64,000 bases of DNA from a bacterium (GCA_021790935.1 JAJYFL010000001.1:306617-370616); one strand, 5' to 3'. Shown: positions 6,599-16,082, counted from the first letter of the stretch. Program-made: numbers and translations. The notes: generated by a model not told the origin, from the letters alone.

Positions 6599-8202
6599 CC
6601 GCTGGCGGAGCTCGCGCCTTTGCGCCGGAGTTCGAGTTGGCGAAGCTCGACGCGCCGAATCTTGCCCGAGCGCGTCTTCGGCAGCTCGGTTACGAACTCG
6701 ATCTCGCGTGGATACTTGTACGGTGCCGTGACGCGTTTGCAGTGTGCCTGCAACTCGGCTACCAAACGCTCGTCGCCCGTGTACCCTTCGCGCAGCACGA
6801 CGAACGCTTTCACGACGTTTCCGCGGTCGGCATCGGGGCTGCCGACCACCGCGGACTCCGCGACCGCGGCGTGTTCCAGCAACGCGCTCTCCACTTCGAA
6901 GGGCCCGATGCGGTAGGCTCCGGAGCCGATCACGTCGTCGGCGCGCCCGACGAACCAAAAATAGCCGTCGCTATCCACCGACGCCCGGTCGCCGGTGAGG
7001 TACCACGGACCGCGATGCGAGGCGCGGGTCTCCTCGTCGTCGTGGAGGTACCCTTTGAAGAGCGTCGGCGGCTCGCCGCCCAGCGCGATATCGCCCGTTA
7101 CGCCCGGCTTGCAGATTTCGCCGTCCTCGTCGACCACGCAGACGTCGTGCCCCGGCGTCGGCCGGCCCATCGAGCCGGGGCGCACGTCGTCGCCGGGCAG
7201 GTTCGCGACCAGCAGCGAGTTCTCGGTCTGCCCGTACCCATCGAGTATCGTAAGACCGAAGGCATCGCGCCAGCGCGCCAGCACCTCCGGGTTGAGCGGC
7301 TCGCCGGCGGAGACGCAATGGCGCAGGGCCGGCAGCTGCCAGCGCGCGCCGAGGTCGTCGAGCTTCGCCTCCAGGCGGTACTCGGTGGGCGCTTGGCAGA
7401 GCACCGTGACGTTCAGCGAGCGTACGAGGTCGAGGCGTTCCTCCGGCTTGAACGCAGCTTCGTGGATCACCGTGGCGGCGCCGCGCGACCACGGGCCGAT
7501 CAAGACGTTCCACAGCGATTTCGCCCAACCGGTCGCCGACGAACACCAGACCGTGTCGCCGCTGCGTGCGTCGAGCCAAAAGTGCGCCTGCATGCGCTTG
7601 GCGTACTGATAGGCGCGATCGTGGACGACACCCTTCGGCTCCTTGGTCGTGCCGCTCGTGTAAACGATGTACGCCCAATCGGAGCTCTTGGTCGGCGTTC
7701 CGGCGAATGGGAGGCTCCCTTCGGCGAGCGCGTCCAGGCGTTCCCAGCCTGCGGCGTCCTCGCCGATCAGCAGGTAACGCTTCAGCGTCTTCGCCTGGCC
7801 GCGCAAGCGATCCATCTCCTCGCGATTTCCGTGATGCGCGACGATCGTGGTCGCCTCGCTGTGATTCGCGCGGAAGAGCACGTCGCGATAACGCAATTGA
7901 TCGGCGCACGGAACGGCAACGGCACCGAGACGGTCGATGCCCAGCATCGCGAAGGTCCACTCCGCGATCTTCGGGAGGCAGACGACCACGCGTTCGCCGT
8001 GCGCTAAACCGAGCGAACGGAGGGCGCCGGCATAACGCTGCGAGCGATCTGCGACCTCGCCAAACGCATAGTCGCGACGGTTGCCGCGCGCGTCTACGAA
8101 GATGAGGGCGGTGCGCGTCTCGTCCGCGAGCCGGTCGACGACGTCTCGCGCGAAATTGAAATCGGCGGGGACGTCCCAGTGAAAATTCGAGCGGTCGTTC
8201 AT
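6589..8202 (-). CDS. AMP-forming acyl-CoA synthetase (medium-chain or benzoate-CoA ligase type)
   Basis: A 537-aa ANL-family enzyme that activates a carboxylic acid with ATP and transfers it to CoA. Visible motifs: P-loop-like 'YIVYTSGTTKEPKG' (A3), 'LDGYGQTENSLLVAN' (A5), 'WYLTGDRASVDSDGYFWFVG' (A7) with the hinge aspartate, 'GAYRIGPFEVES' (A8) and the catalytic lysine near the C-terminus in 'LPKTRSGKIRR' (A10). The A5 motif with Y-G-Q-T-E and the sequence around 'SSATGWAKSLWNVLIGPW' fit the ACSM/benzoate-CoA ligase branch. It lies 12 bp downstream of rocD on the same strand, so it is probably co-transcribed. Confidence 0.88.
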   Translation of the reverse strand: MNDRSNFHWDVPADFNFARDVVDRLADETRTALIFVDARGNRRDYAFGEVADRSQRYAGALRSLGLAHGERVVVCLPKIAEWTFAMLGIDRLGAVAVPCADQLRYRDVLFRANHSEATTIVAHHGNREEMDRLRGQAKTLKRYLLIGEDAAGWERLDALAEGSLPFAGTPTKSSDWAYIVYTSGTTKEPKGVVHDRAYQYAKRMQAHFWLDARSGDTVWCSSATGWAKSLWNVLIGPWSRGAATVIHEAAFKPEERLDLVRSLNVTVLCQAPTEYRLEAKLDDLGARWQLPALRHCVSAGEPLNPEVLARWRDAFGLTILDGYGQTENSLLVANLPGDDVRPGSMGRPTPGHDVCVVDEDGEICKPGVTGDIALGGEPPTLFKGYLHDDEETRASHRGPWYLTGDRASVDSDGYFWFVGRADDVIGSGAYRIGPFEVESALLEHAAVAESAVVGSPDADRGNVVKAFVVLREGYTGDERLVAELQAHCKRVTAPYKYPREIEFVTELPKTRSGKIRRVELRQLELRRKGASSASGYA

Positions 8203-8214
8203 GGCGGTTACCCG

Positions 8215-9423
8215 TTACTCGGCAGCGAGCTCTTCGCGGAGGTTTCGAAGTAAGAAGTCGATCTCGTCGTCGCCGATTACGAGCGGCGGTGCGATGCGAA
8301 GCACGTTTTCATGGGTGTCCTTGACCGCGACCCCTCGCGCCAGCATGGCTTCCGCGAGAGGGCGCGCCGCAGTCGTCAGTTCGAGGCCGATCAACAGACC
8401 GCGCCCGCGTACCTCTTTGACGAGCGGCGAATCGAGGGCGCGCAAGCCTTGCATGATCTTCGCGCCCGCATAGCGTGCGCGCGCCGCGAGATTCTCTTCG
8501 ACGATGACCTCCAGCGCGGCCAGCGCGACGGCCGATCCCAGCGGATTGCCGCCGAAGGTGCTGCCGTGATCGCCCGGCTTGAAGAGTCCCATCACCGAGC
8601 GGTCGGCGAGTGCGGCCGAGACCGGATAGTAACCGCCGCCGAGAGCTTTACCGACGACGAGGATATCGGGCTTGACGTCTTCGTGGTCGCATGCGAAGAG
8701 ATCGCCGGTGCGCCCGAGACCCGTCTGGATCTCGTCGGCGATAAAGAGCACGCGACGTTCGCGGCACAAACTCGAGGCGCGCTTGAGGAAGCCGTCTGGT
8801 GGAACGACGACGCCGCCCTCGCCTTGGATCGGCTCGACGAGCATGCCGCAGGTGTGCTCTCCGAGCGCTCGCGCGAGCGCATCGTAATCGCCGTACGGTA
8901 CGAATACGAACCCAGGTGCGAACGGTCCGAAACCACGCCGGTACTCGCGCGTCGAACTTGCGCCGATGGCGGCGATCGTGCGCCCGTGGAAGTTGTTGGT
9001 GAAGACGACGATCTCGGCGCAGTCGGGCCGAATGCCTTTGACGTCGTATCCCCAGCGGCGCGCGAGCTTGATCGCGGTCTCCACCGCTTCGACGCCGGTA
9101 TTGACGGGGAGCGCCATCTCGTAGCCGCAGAGTTGCGTCAACCGCTCGAGCAGGAGCGGCAACTTGTCGTTGCGCATGGCTCGCGACGTCAGCGTCACCT
9201 TCGCCGCCTGGGCCAACAGCGCTGCGGCAATCTTGGGATGGCAATGGCCCTGATTCACGGCAGAGTAGGCGCTGATGCAGTCGAGATAGCGGCGGCCGTC
9301 GGTGGCGTAGAGCCAAACGCCTTCGGCCCGCTCGACGACGAGATCGAGCGGATCGTAGTTATGCGCGCCATAGGTCTCTTCCATGGCGATGAGTTCGCGC
9401 GCCTTGTCCTGATAAACGTGCAT
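8215..9423 (-). CDS. rocD: Ornithine aminotransferase
   Basis: A 402-aa class III PLP aminotransferase that converts ornithine and 2-oxoglutarate to glutamate semialdehyde and glutamate. Typical features: 'ETYGAHNYDPLDLVVERAEG' at the N-terminus, 'NTGVEAVETAIKLAR', 'NNFHGRTIAAI', the 'EPIQGEGG' motif, 'FIADEIQTGLGRTG' and the Schiff-base lysine in 'LVVGKALGGGYYPVSA'. These match OAT rather than acetylornithine aminotransferase (the Y-G-A-H-N-Y segment is an OAT hallmark). First gene of a two-gene unit with the acyl-CoA synthetase. An in-frame ATG 13 codons later is an alternative start. Confidence 0.92.
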   Translation of the reverse strand: MHVYQDKARELIAMEETYGAHNYDPLDLVVERAEGVWLYATDGRRYLDCISAYSAVNQGHCHPKIAAALLAQAAKVTLTSRAMRNDKLPLLLERLTQLCGYEMALPVNTGVEAVETAIKLARRWGYDVKGIRPDCAEIVVFTNNFHGRTIAAIGASSTREYRRGFGPFAPGFVFVPYGDYDALARALGEHTCGMLVEPIQGEGGVVVPPDGFLKRASSLCRERRVLFIADEIQTGLGRTGDLFACDHEDVKPDILVVGKALGGGYYPVSAALADRSVMGLFKPGDHGSTFGGNPLGSAVALAALEVIVEENLAARARYAGAKIMQGLRALDSPLVKEVRGRGLLIGLELTTAARPLAEAMLARGVAVKDTHENVLRIAPPLVIGDDEIDFLLRNLREELAAE

Positions 9424-9591
9424 GGTCCCACTCCGCGCCGCGTGTGTTTACGCCCTGCCGCGGCCCGCCGGGGCTGTAAGGAAGGGAGGGACCGCAGGGG
9501 CGCGCGCGCCTGCGTTCGAGGAACACTTGACGCGTTGACTTAAGGACGCTCTGCTTGGCAACCTTCTTCATGCAGCCGGCGAACGGAGGAT

Positions 9592-10440
9592 ATGGCCCCG
9601 ATGGCGCACGACCGCCTGGCGCGGTTTCTCGAACGCGACCACGAACGCATCGGCGAACTCGGCCGGACGCTCGTCTTCGATCACGGGCGCCGCATGCCGC
9701 GCGCGGCCGTGCTGCTGCACGGTTTGACCGCCTCTCCCACGCAGTTCGCCGAATTTGGCCGGCTGCTCTTCGCACGGGGCTACAACGTTTTCGTGCCGCG
9801 CCTGCCGCATCACGGGCACGACGATCGCCTCACCGACGCGCTGGGCCGGCTCACGGCCGAAGAGTTGGAGGACCTCACGCGCGATTGCGTCGAGATCGCG
9901 CGCGGCATGGGCGACTCCGTCCGCGTCGTCGGTTTTTCGCTTGGCGGCCTGCTGGCGGCGTGGGCGGCGCAGTTCCTCGAGATCGATGCGGCCGTCGCCG
10001 TCGCGCCGTTCTTGGATCTGTCGTGGTTACCGCATCGCTATGCCGGACCGCTGGCGACTGCGCTGCTCCGCTTTCCGAACGGTTTCTTTTGGTGGGACCC
10101 GTTCAAACGCGAACGCCAGATGCCGGCGCACGGTTACCCACGGTATTCGACGCATGCCGTCGCGCAGTGCTTGCGAGTAGCGCGCGGCGTATTCGATGCC
10201 GCGCGGCAGACGGCGCCGCGCGCCGCGCACGTCGCATTCGTGCTCAATGCCAGCGAGACGACCGTGAGAAATCGTTCGGCGCGCAGACTAGCGCGCGCGT
10301 GGAACGCGCACCGGCCCGGCGCGGCAAGCATCTTTCTCCTGCGGGACCTGCCGCCGTCGCACGACATCATCGAGCCGCTGCGCCACCCCGATATCGTGGA
10401 GCGGATCTATCCCGTGCTGCTGGATCTCGTCGACCGATGA
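9592..10440 (+). CDS. Alpha/beta hydrolase, paralogue 1
   Basis: A 282-aa alpha/beta-hydrolase with the oxyanion segment 'AAVLLHGLTASPTQFAEFGR', nucleophile elbow G-F-S-L-G-G, and a C-terminal histidine in 'LPPSHDIIEP'. It resembles carboxylesterase/monoacylglycerol lipase-like enzymes; the substrate is unknown. A GGAGG precedes the first ATG closely (2 nt), so the second ATG at 9601 may be the true start. The stop overlaps the next gene (ATGA), indicating coupling. It is clearly related to the hydrolase at 10996-11898: both share 'GYNV(F/L)VPRLP' and a W-W-D-P segment. Confidence 0.85.
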   Translation: MAPMAHDRLARFLERDHERIGELGRTLVFDHGRRMPRAAVLLHGLTASPTQFAEFGRLLFARGYNVFVPRLPHHGHDDRLTDALGRLTAEELEDLTRDCVEIARGMGDSVRVVGFSLGGLLAAWAAQFLEIDAAVAVAPFLDLSWLPHRYAGPLATALLRFPNGFFWWDPFKRERQMPAHGYPRYSTHAVAQCLRVARGVFDAARQTAPRAAHVAFVLNASETTVRNRSARRLARAWNAHRPGAASIFLLRDLPPSHDIIEPLRHPDIVERIYPVLLDLVDR

Positions 10441-11021
10441 ACGCCGTGCAAAGTTCCGGCGCCGCGCGCTGCCCCTGGGCGAAGGATGCGCTTTCGATCG
10501 CCTATCACGACCGCGAATGGGGCGTGCCCGCGCACGACGACCGCGTCCTCTTCGAGTTTCTGCTTCTCGAAGGCGCTCAGGCTGGATTGAGCTGGGACAC
10601 GATTCTCCGCAAGCGCGAACGCTACCGAACGGTCTTCGATGGTTTCGACGCCGAGCGGATCGCGCGCTACTCCGCCGCGAAACGCGCGGCCTTGCTGGCC
10701 GATCCCGGCATCGTACGCAATCGCGCCAAGATCGAATCGGCCGTACAGAACGCGCGAGCGTTTCTCGAGGTGCGCGGCGATTTCGGCAGCTTCGATGCGT
10801 ATCTGTGGCGTTTCGTCGGCGGCAAGCCGATCCGTAACCGCCCGCGCACGCCGGCCGAGGTGCCCGCCTCCACGCCGCTCTCGGAGACGCTCTCCAAGGA
10901 TCTGCGCCGCCGCGGCTTCACGTTCGTGGGACCGAAGATCGTCTATGCGTACATGCAGGCCGTCGGTTTGATCGACGACCACCTGGCCGACTGCTTTGCC
11001 GGTGCTGTCGCGACCCGCTAG
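10437..11021 (+). CDS. tag: DNA-3-methyladenine glycosylase I
   Basis: A 194-aa protein starting at the ATG that overlaps the previous stop. It excises 3-methyladenine in base-excision repair. Signature features: 'RCPWAKDALSIAYHDREWGV' (with the tryptophan and the first zinc ligand), 'FEFLLLEGAQAGLSWDTIL', 'RNRAKIESAVQNARAF', 'TPLSETLSKDLRRRGF' and 'FVGPKIVYAYMQAVGLIDDH'. The length fits the Tag family. It is sandwiched between two paralogous hydrolases, with overlaps at both ends (4 and 26 bp), so all three are probably one transcript. Confidence 0.93.
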   Translation: MNAVQSSGAARCPWAKDALSIAYHDREWGVPAHDDRVLFEFLLLEGAQAGLSWDTILRKRERYRTVFDGFDAERIARYSAAKRAALLADPGIVRNRAKIESAVQNARAFLEVRGDFGSFDAYLWRFVGGKPIRNRPRTPAEVPASTPLSETLSKDLRRRGFTFVGPKIVYAYMQAVGLIDDHLADCFAGAVATR

Positions 11022-11898
11022 CCGTCCGGCCGCCGGCTACGGCGAAGCGCTCGAGCGCGCGCGCGCGCTGCAAGCCTGCGACGACGCGTCGATTCGGCCC
11101 GAGGCGCGGACGGCGTTGCTCGACTGCGGCGCGCGCACGCCGATAGCGGTCGTATTGCTGCACGGGATGACGAACAATCCCGCGCAGTTCGCGCGCTTCG
11201 CTCCGCTCGTAGCTTCGCACGGTTACAACGTCTTGGTGCCGCGTCTGCCGAAACACGGAGATCTCGACCGGATGACGTCGCGCTTGGCGGCGGTGACGGC
11301 GGAGCGCCTGCTGGCCTCGACGGCCGAGGCGGTCGATATCGCGTGCGGTCTCGGCGAGCGCGTCTGCGTGCTCGGCATCTCGCTGGGCGGTATTCTCACG
11401 GCGCACGTCGCTCAGTACCGCGCCGACGTCGCGCGGTGCGTTCCCGTCGGCGTAGCTTTCGCGATGCTGCACATGCCGCTCGAAGTCAGCCGGCTGCTCG
11501 CCGCGCTCTTGGGCGCGTTACCGAATCTCTTTTTATGGTGGGACCCTCGTGCGCGCGGTGCCGCGCTGCCGCCATCGGCGTACCCGCGCTTCCCGACCCG
11601 CGCGCTCGTGCAGAGCCTTCGCATCGCCGACGACGTCTACGAGCGGGCGCAGCACGCACCGCCCGCCGCGCGTTCGATCGTCGTCGTGACCAACCGCAGC
11701 GATCCGGCCGTGAACAACGACGTGACGGCGGAGGTCGTGCGCGCGTGGCGCCGGTTGCGCGCCGATGGAATAGACGCCTTCGAATTCACGAACCTGCCGC
11801 GCGAACACGATATCGTCGATCCCAGTACGGCGGAAGCCTTTGCGGATACCGTCTATCCTCGGCTGCTCGGATTCATCGACGCGACGCCGTCCGTCTAG
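10996..11898 (+). CDS. Alpha/beta hydrolase, paralogue 2
   Basis: A 300-aa protein from a TTG start (10996) that overlaps tag by 26 bp; a GTG at 11002 is an alternative. 'IAVVLLHGMTNNPAQFARFA', nucleophile G-I-S-L-G-G, and a late histidine in 'LPREHDIVDP' give a complete Ser/His triad pattern. It aligns along its whole length with the 9592-10440 gene, including 'PNLFLWWDP' against 'PNGFFWWDP'. This is therefore a tandem duplication that kept or gained tag in the middle. Substrate unknown. Confidence 0.85.
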   Translation: MPVLSRPASRPAAGYGEALERARALQACDDASIRPEARTALLDCGARTPIAVVLLHGMTNNPAQFARFAPLVASHGYNVLVPRLPKHGDLDRMTSRLAAVTAERLLASTAEAVDIACGLGERVCVLGISLGGILTAHVAQYRADVARCVPVGVAFAMLHMPLEVSRLLAALLGALPNLFLWWDPRARGAALPPSAYPRFPTRALVQSLRIADDVYERAQHAPPAARSIVVVTNRSDPAVNNDVTAEVVRAWRRLRADGIDAFEFTNLPREHDIVDPSTAEAFADTVYPRLLGFIDATPSV

Positions 11899-11908
11899 CA
11901 GGTTGCGG

Positions 11909-11938
11909 AAAAAAAGCGGGGCGCCGAAACGGCGCCCC
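11909..11938 (-). terminator. Terminator of the S53 peptidase operon
   Basis: A 9-bp perfect stem GGGGCGCCG/CGGCGCCCC with a 3-nt loop is followed on the minus strand by GC and seven T (11915-11909). It lies 22 bp past the stop of the S53 gene at 11960. It has no T run in the plus direction, so it is oriented for the minus strand. Confidence 0.8.
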
Positions 11939-11959
11939 GGGTGCGGCAAGGCCGCGGGT

Positions 11960-13753
11960 TTATTGGGCGATCGTGGCGTTCAACGCACTCACGTCGAAGG
12001 TTCCGAGGCCCGTGATGTAGTCGTAGCCGGGCAGGGCGGTAAAGGCTCCGTTGCCGCCGGTGACGATGTCGTGGAAGCCGCCGTAACTCTCCGTGGGAGG
12101 CGGTCCCTGAACCAGCGTTTCACCGGATTCGTACTGCACGTAGTTGTGGTAGAGCACGGGTGGCGCGTAGCCGAGCGACGGATGCGCCGTGAGCATGCGC
12201 GCGTAGACGCCCATCGCGAGCGGTGAGGCCAGGCTCGTGCCCCCGACACCGCACGGGCTGGCGCACGTAAGCGGTCCCAGATCCGGAAACGGCGCGGGCG
12301 CGTAGATGTCGTAGGGACCGGTGGTGGGATCGGCATCCATCGCGATATCCGGGACGCCGCGCAGGTTGCCCGCCGCCAAGACTCCCGTGGTCACCTGTAC
12401 CGGCTCTTCCCAGCTGGTGGCGTTCTCGAACTGGCTCACGCCGCCGCCGCCCGAGTTCCAGGCGACCTCGCCCAGATAGGTTCCGTCGGAGTTGCTGGCG
12501 ATCGTCGTTCCGCCGACGGCGGTCACCCAAGGCGACGACGCGGGGAAGGAGACCATCGGCGGTCCGGAGCCCGGCACGCCGTTGGTCGGTGCCAGCGCGC
12601 ACGACGAGCCGGTGTCGCCCGAGGAGGCGAACATCGTCTGACCGTGCGCCGCGGCGTACAGGAAGACCTGATCGTCGGCCTTCATCGACCCGTCGAGATA
12701 CGCTTGATACTCGCACTCGCCGAACGACGAATTGCCGAGCTGCGCCAGATCCGCACTGGCCCAGTGGTTGTATTCGTTCGCAATGTCGGAATCGGTCAGC
12801 GACGTGGTTGCGTAGATGTAGAGTTGCTTGACGTTGCCTGCGATGCCGGTCGAACTCTGCGTGTCGAGCGCCCACTCGATGACGCCCGACGTGTCGGGGC
12901 TCGGGTAGCCGACTCTCACGACCGTAACCGGAACGTGCGGCGTTCCGAGGGTGTTCTCGGCATAGGCGAGATCGGTCACGACCGAACTTACGTCGCCCTC
13001 CGCCATGACCGAGATCGTCGTTCCGGTTGCGGCCGGCGTGTTGCCGGTGTCGTAGAAGAGCTGGATGTCGTGGGGACCGTAGTCGTGCGCGCAGGGCGTC
13101 CCTTGCGGCGTCGGTCCGGTGAAGTAGCAGTTGTTGGTCGACTTTTTCGGCCCAAGCGCCATCTTGGCTGCGTTATTCAAGCCCAGAACCGCATTGACGA
13201 TCCCGCCGAGCGACTGGGGCACGAGCGCGGGCGTCGTATTCGCGAAGACGGGCACGCCGCCGAGTGAAAACGACTCGAGCGACGTGTCGAACGCCTTTTT
13301 CACGATCGCCGCCGTTCCGTCCGCGTCGACCAGCAGGTTGTCGGGGGCCGCCGAAACGTTCGTGAAGCCCTGGCTTTTCAGGTAGTTTTCTACGGCGCCG
13401 GCGTCGCTCGCGGTCGGCAGATAGGTAGCCATCTGCGCGTCCGAGAAGCGTTGCCCGGCGGCGACGAGTTGCGCGAGCTCTCCGGGATTATGCAAAGCGA
13501 GGCTCAACCGTACCGTCAGAACCTGCGAAGGGTTCAACGGCCCGCTATCGGTTGCGTTCGCGACGGTGACGCCCTGCGTTGCGGTTGACGACCATCCGGC
13601 CGGCACGGCGATCGCCACGCTGCTGTGCCTTACGGAGTTTCCGGCATTGGCGGAACCGGGGATGGGGGGCAGCGAGGCCTGCCCTCCCCCGCCGGCGCAC
13701 GACGCAACCATCGTTGCGGCAACCAACGCGACTACGAGCTTACGTTCGATCAT
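11960..13753 (-). CDS. S53 (sedolisin-type) lipoprotein peptidase 1
   Basis: A 597-aa protein. The start at 13753 has a good AAAGGAG site. A lipoprotein signal ends with V-A-S-C, placing Cys19 as the lipidated residue. An activation prodomain (about 45-200) is followed by the catalytic domain. Catalytic residues by motif: Glu293 and Asp297 (VIEWALDTQ), oxyanion Asp380 (SSGDTG), nucleophile Ser507 (GGTSLASP). A calcium-site aspartate lies in 'GFHDIVTGGNG'. S53 enzymes are serine-carboxyl endopeptidases active at low pH; this one should act on the cell surface. It lies 14 bp after the next S53 gene, so they form one operon ending at the terminator 11909-11938. Confidence 0.9.
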   Translation of the reverse strand: MIERKLVVALVAATMVASCAGGGGQASLPPIPGSANAGNSVRHSSVAIAVPAGWSSTATQGVTVANATDSGPLNPSQVLTVRLSLALHNPGELAQLVAAGQRFSDAQMATYLPTASDAGAVENYLKSQGFTNVSAAPDNLLVDADGTAAIVKKAFDTSLESFSLGGVPVFANTTPALVPQSLGGIVNAVLGLNNAAKMALGPKKSTNNCYFTGPTPQGTPCAHDYGPHDIQLFYDTGNTPAATGTTISVMAEGDVSSVVTDLAYAENTLGTPHVPVTVVRVGYPSPDTSGVIEWALDTQSSTGIAGNVKQLYIYATTSLTDSDIANEYNHWASADLAQLGNSSFGECEYQAYLDGSMKADDQVFLYAAAHGQTMFASSGDTGSSCALAPTNGVPGSGPPMVSFPASSPWVTAVGGTTIASNSDGTYLGEVAWNSGGGGVSQFENATSWEEPVQVTTGVLAAGNLRGVPDIAMDADPTTGPYDIYAPAPFPDLGPLTCASPCGVGGTSLASPLAMGVYARMLTAHPSLGYAPPVLYHNYVQYESGETLVQGPPPTESYGGFHDIVTGGNGAFTALPGYDYITGLGTFDVSALNATIAQ

Positions 13754-13767
13754 CTTCGTCTCTCCTT

Positions 13768-15642
13768 TCAGTGTCCGATAAGCGCGTTGGTCTTGAGCAC
13801 GTCGAAGCTTCCAAGGCCCGTCGTGTAGTCGTAGCGCGGCAGAGCCGTGTACGCACCGTTCGTCCCGGAGAGAACGTCGTGGAATCCTCCGACGAGCGAA
13901 GTCGGCGGTGGCCCGGCGCTCATCTCGCTGGAGTTGGGATTCTCGGTGTAGATGTTGTAGAGCAGCGGTGCCGCGAATCCCAGCGTGTTGTTGTGTGCGG
14001 ACTGCATGCGCGCAAAGGCGCCGGCCGCCAAGGGCGATGCGAGACTGGTCCCCCCCTCGATGCACGGCGTACACGATCCGTTGGCCGCTTGCGCGGAGGA
14101 GTAGACGAGATATCCCGTCTCGATCGAAGCGTCCATTGCAATGTCGGGCACGCCGCGGAAGCTATAGCCGACCGGCGTATTTCCGGGCTGCACGCCGCTC
14201 TGCCAGAACGGCGAATACTCGAATTGGCTCAGCCCGCCGCCGCCGGCCTCCCAGGACGTTTCGCCCAGATAGGTGCCGTCGGCGTTGCTGAAGAGATCGG
14301 TGCCGCCGACCGCGACGGCGTAGGGCGAAGCCGCCGGCCACTCGACGAACGGAAGCCCGCCCGGTGCGCCGTTGGTATCGACGAAGTTGTTGCAATAGCC
14401 GCCGTTGTCGCCGCTGGAGGCGAACATCGTCTGTCCTTGAGCGGCGGCTTCGACGAGAACTTCATCGGCCGCGAGCATCGAACCGTCTTGATACGGGAAG
14501 ACCTCGCAGCCGCCGAACGAGGAGTTCCCAATCGGATCCGTATCGTCGGTTACCCAGCGGTTGTAGCCTTCGACGATGTCGGAGTCGCTGAGCGAAGCGA
14601 AGTTGTAGAGATCGATCTGCTTGACCGTTGCGGCGATCCCTTGTACGGCCGTCATGTCGAGCGTCCACTCCCCGTTGCCGCTCGTGTCGGAAGACGCCGG
14701 TCCCACGTGCACGACGTTCACCGGGACCTGCGGCATGTGGTACACCTGCTCGTTCAAGCGAAAATCGCTGATCGCTTGCGTGGGATCGCCTTCGGTGAAG
14801 ATCGCGACGGCGGTGTTGGCGCCCGTGGGCGCGTTCGCGGCGTCGTACACCATCTGCATCGTTGCCGGATCGTAGAAGCGCGGGCAGATCCCTTCGGCGT
14901 TGAGGCCTTGCGTGCACGCGTCCGGCGATGGGGCCGGGGTCGGCGTCGGGGATGTGGTGGGAGCAGCCGTCGGCGAGGTGGTCGGCGCCTCCGTCGGGTC
15001 GTCCTTCGGCTCCGGCTTCTCTTTGGGGTGCGGCTCCTGCATCTGCGCGTCGTTCAAGCCGAGTACCGCGATCGCGGTGCCCGCGAGCGCCTGCGGAACG
15101 TACGCCGGATGGGTGTTGGAGTAGAGGTTCAGGCCGTTGGCCGAATACGATTCCAGCTGCGTGTCGAAGGCCTTTTCGATCTGCGCCGCCGTTGCGGTGC
15201 CATCGACCAAAATGTTGTTGGGCTCCGCGTGGATCGCGGTGAAACCTTGGGATTGCAGATAGTTCGTCACCTGCGCAACCTGATCGGGCGTTGGCGCATA
15301 GGTGCTCATGAACGTGCTGCGGGGAACGAGCTGCCCGGCAGCTACGGCTGCTTTGAGTTGCGCGACGTTGCGCAACTGCAGCGCGACGCGAACGGTTAGC
15401 GTCTGACCGGCGGGCAGCGCGCCGTTGTCGGTTGCGCCGGCGAGCGGGATGGCTAGCGTACCGGTCGACGCCCACCCGAGCGGTGCGGCCACCGTCGTGG
15501 ACGCCGTGCGCGTGCCGCGGGTGCCGAGCGCGCTGGCGGCGCCGGGGGCGGTATGCCCGGACGGGATTAGCGGACCGCCGTGGCCCGAACAGGATGCCGT
15601 TAAAAGCCCTACGGTCAGGGCCGCGGCTGTCACTCTCTTCAT
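13768..15642 (-). CDS. S53 (sedolisin-type) lipoprotein peptidase 2
   Basis: A 624-aa protein from the ATG at 15642, preceded by GAGGAG. Lipobox L-T-A-S-C places Cys18 at the mature end. The prodomain (about 50-200) is joined to the catalytic domain by a Pro/Thr/Glu-rich linker (about 203-240, with repeated T-S-P-T) not found in paralogue 1. Catalytic motif residues are Glu325, Asp329 (GEWTLDM), Asp412 (SSGDNG) and Ser533 (GGTSLASP), with a calcium-binding 'GFHDVLSGTNG'. Proposed role: secreted, surface-anchored endopeptidase for protein scavenging in an acidic setting. First gene of the two-gene S53 operon. Confidence 0.9.
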   Translation of the reverse strand: MKRVTAAALTVGLLTASCSGHGGPLIPSGHTAPGAASALGTRGTRTASTTVAAPLGWASTGTLAIPLAGATDNGALPAGQTLTVRVALQLRNVAQLKAAVAAGQLVPRSTFMSTYAPTPDQVAQVTNYLQSQGFTAIHAEPNNILVDGTATAAQIEKAFDTQLESYSANGLNLYSNTHPAYVPQALAGTAIAVLGLNDAQMQEPHPKEKPEPKDDPTEAPTTSPTAAPTTSPTPTPAPSPDACTQGLNAEGICPRFYDPATMQMVYDAANAPTGANTAVAIFTEGDPTQAISDFRLNEQVYHMPQVPVNVVHVGPASSDTSGNGEWTLDMTAVQGIAATVKQIDLYNFASLSDSDIVEGYNRWVTDDTDPIGNSSFGGCEVFPYQDGSMLAADEVLVEAAAQGQTMFASSGDNGGYCNNFVDTNGAPGGLPFVEWPAASPYAVAVGGTDLFSNADGTYLGETSWEAGGGGLSQFEYSPFWQSGVQPGNTPVGYSFRGVPDIAMDASIETGYLVYSSAQAANGSCTPCIEGGTSLASPLAAGAFARMQSAHNNTLGFAAPLLYNIYTENPNSSEMSAGPPPTSLVGGFHDVLSGTNGAYTALPRYDYTTGLGSFDVLKTNALIGH

Positions 15643-15750
15643 GTTGGGACTCCTCCTCGTACACGAGGGTACGCGAGGAGCGGGCGCCAGCCACATACCG
15701 GAATTTGAGTAGGGCGCGGGAGGGTTCGCCCGCGTTAGGCTGGCAGGGCG

Positions 15751-16068
15751 ATGATCGTATCGTTAGCGGGTGAGTGGGAGAGCTATAGGAGCGACGAGCT
15801 GCGCGAGCGGCTCGAACCCGCCTACAGCCACGCCGAGGTGCTCTTGGATCTGACCGCCGCGAAGTACGTCACCAGTACGCTGATCGGCGCGCTGGTGACG
15901 GCTCATGAGCATCGGCAGGCACAAGGCCTGCCGCGCATGTCGGTCGCCATCGAGTCGGCCTTCGTGCGCCGGCTCTTTGTCGCGACGGGGCTCGAAGAGT
16001 TCTTCGCGATCTACAAGAGTTTGGACGAAGCGCTGAAAGCTCGGGCCTCCAAGCGCGAAAGCGCGTGA
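15751..16068 (+). CDS. STAS-domain protein, anti-sigma-factor-antagonist-like
   Basis: A 105-aa single STAS domain: 'GEWESYRSDELRERLEPAY' followed by 'VLLDLTAAKYVTSTLIGALV'. In SpoIIAA/RsbV the phosphorylated serine lies in D-S-S-G; here the equivalent is V-T-S-T-L, so the acidic residue is lost but Ser/Thr residues remain. It may be a partner-switch component or a diverged regulator. No cognate anti-sigma kinase is nearby. Its 3' end abuts fold-back repeat copy A, and it lies convergent to the third S53 gene. Confidence 0.75.
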   Translation: MIVSLAGEWESYRSDELRERLEPAYSHAEVLLDLTAAKYVTSTLIGALVTAHEHRQAQGLPRMSVAIESAFVRRLFVATGLEEFFAIYKSLDEALKARASKRESA

Positions 16069-16082
16069 CTGCTAGGAGCCTC

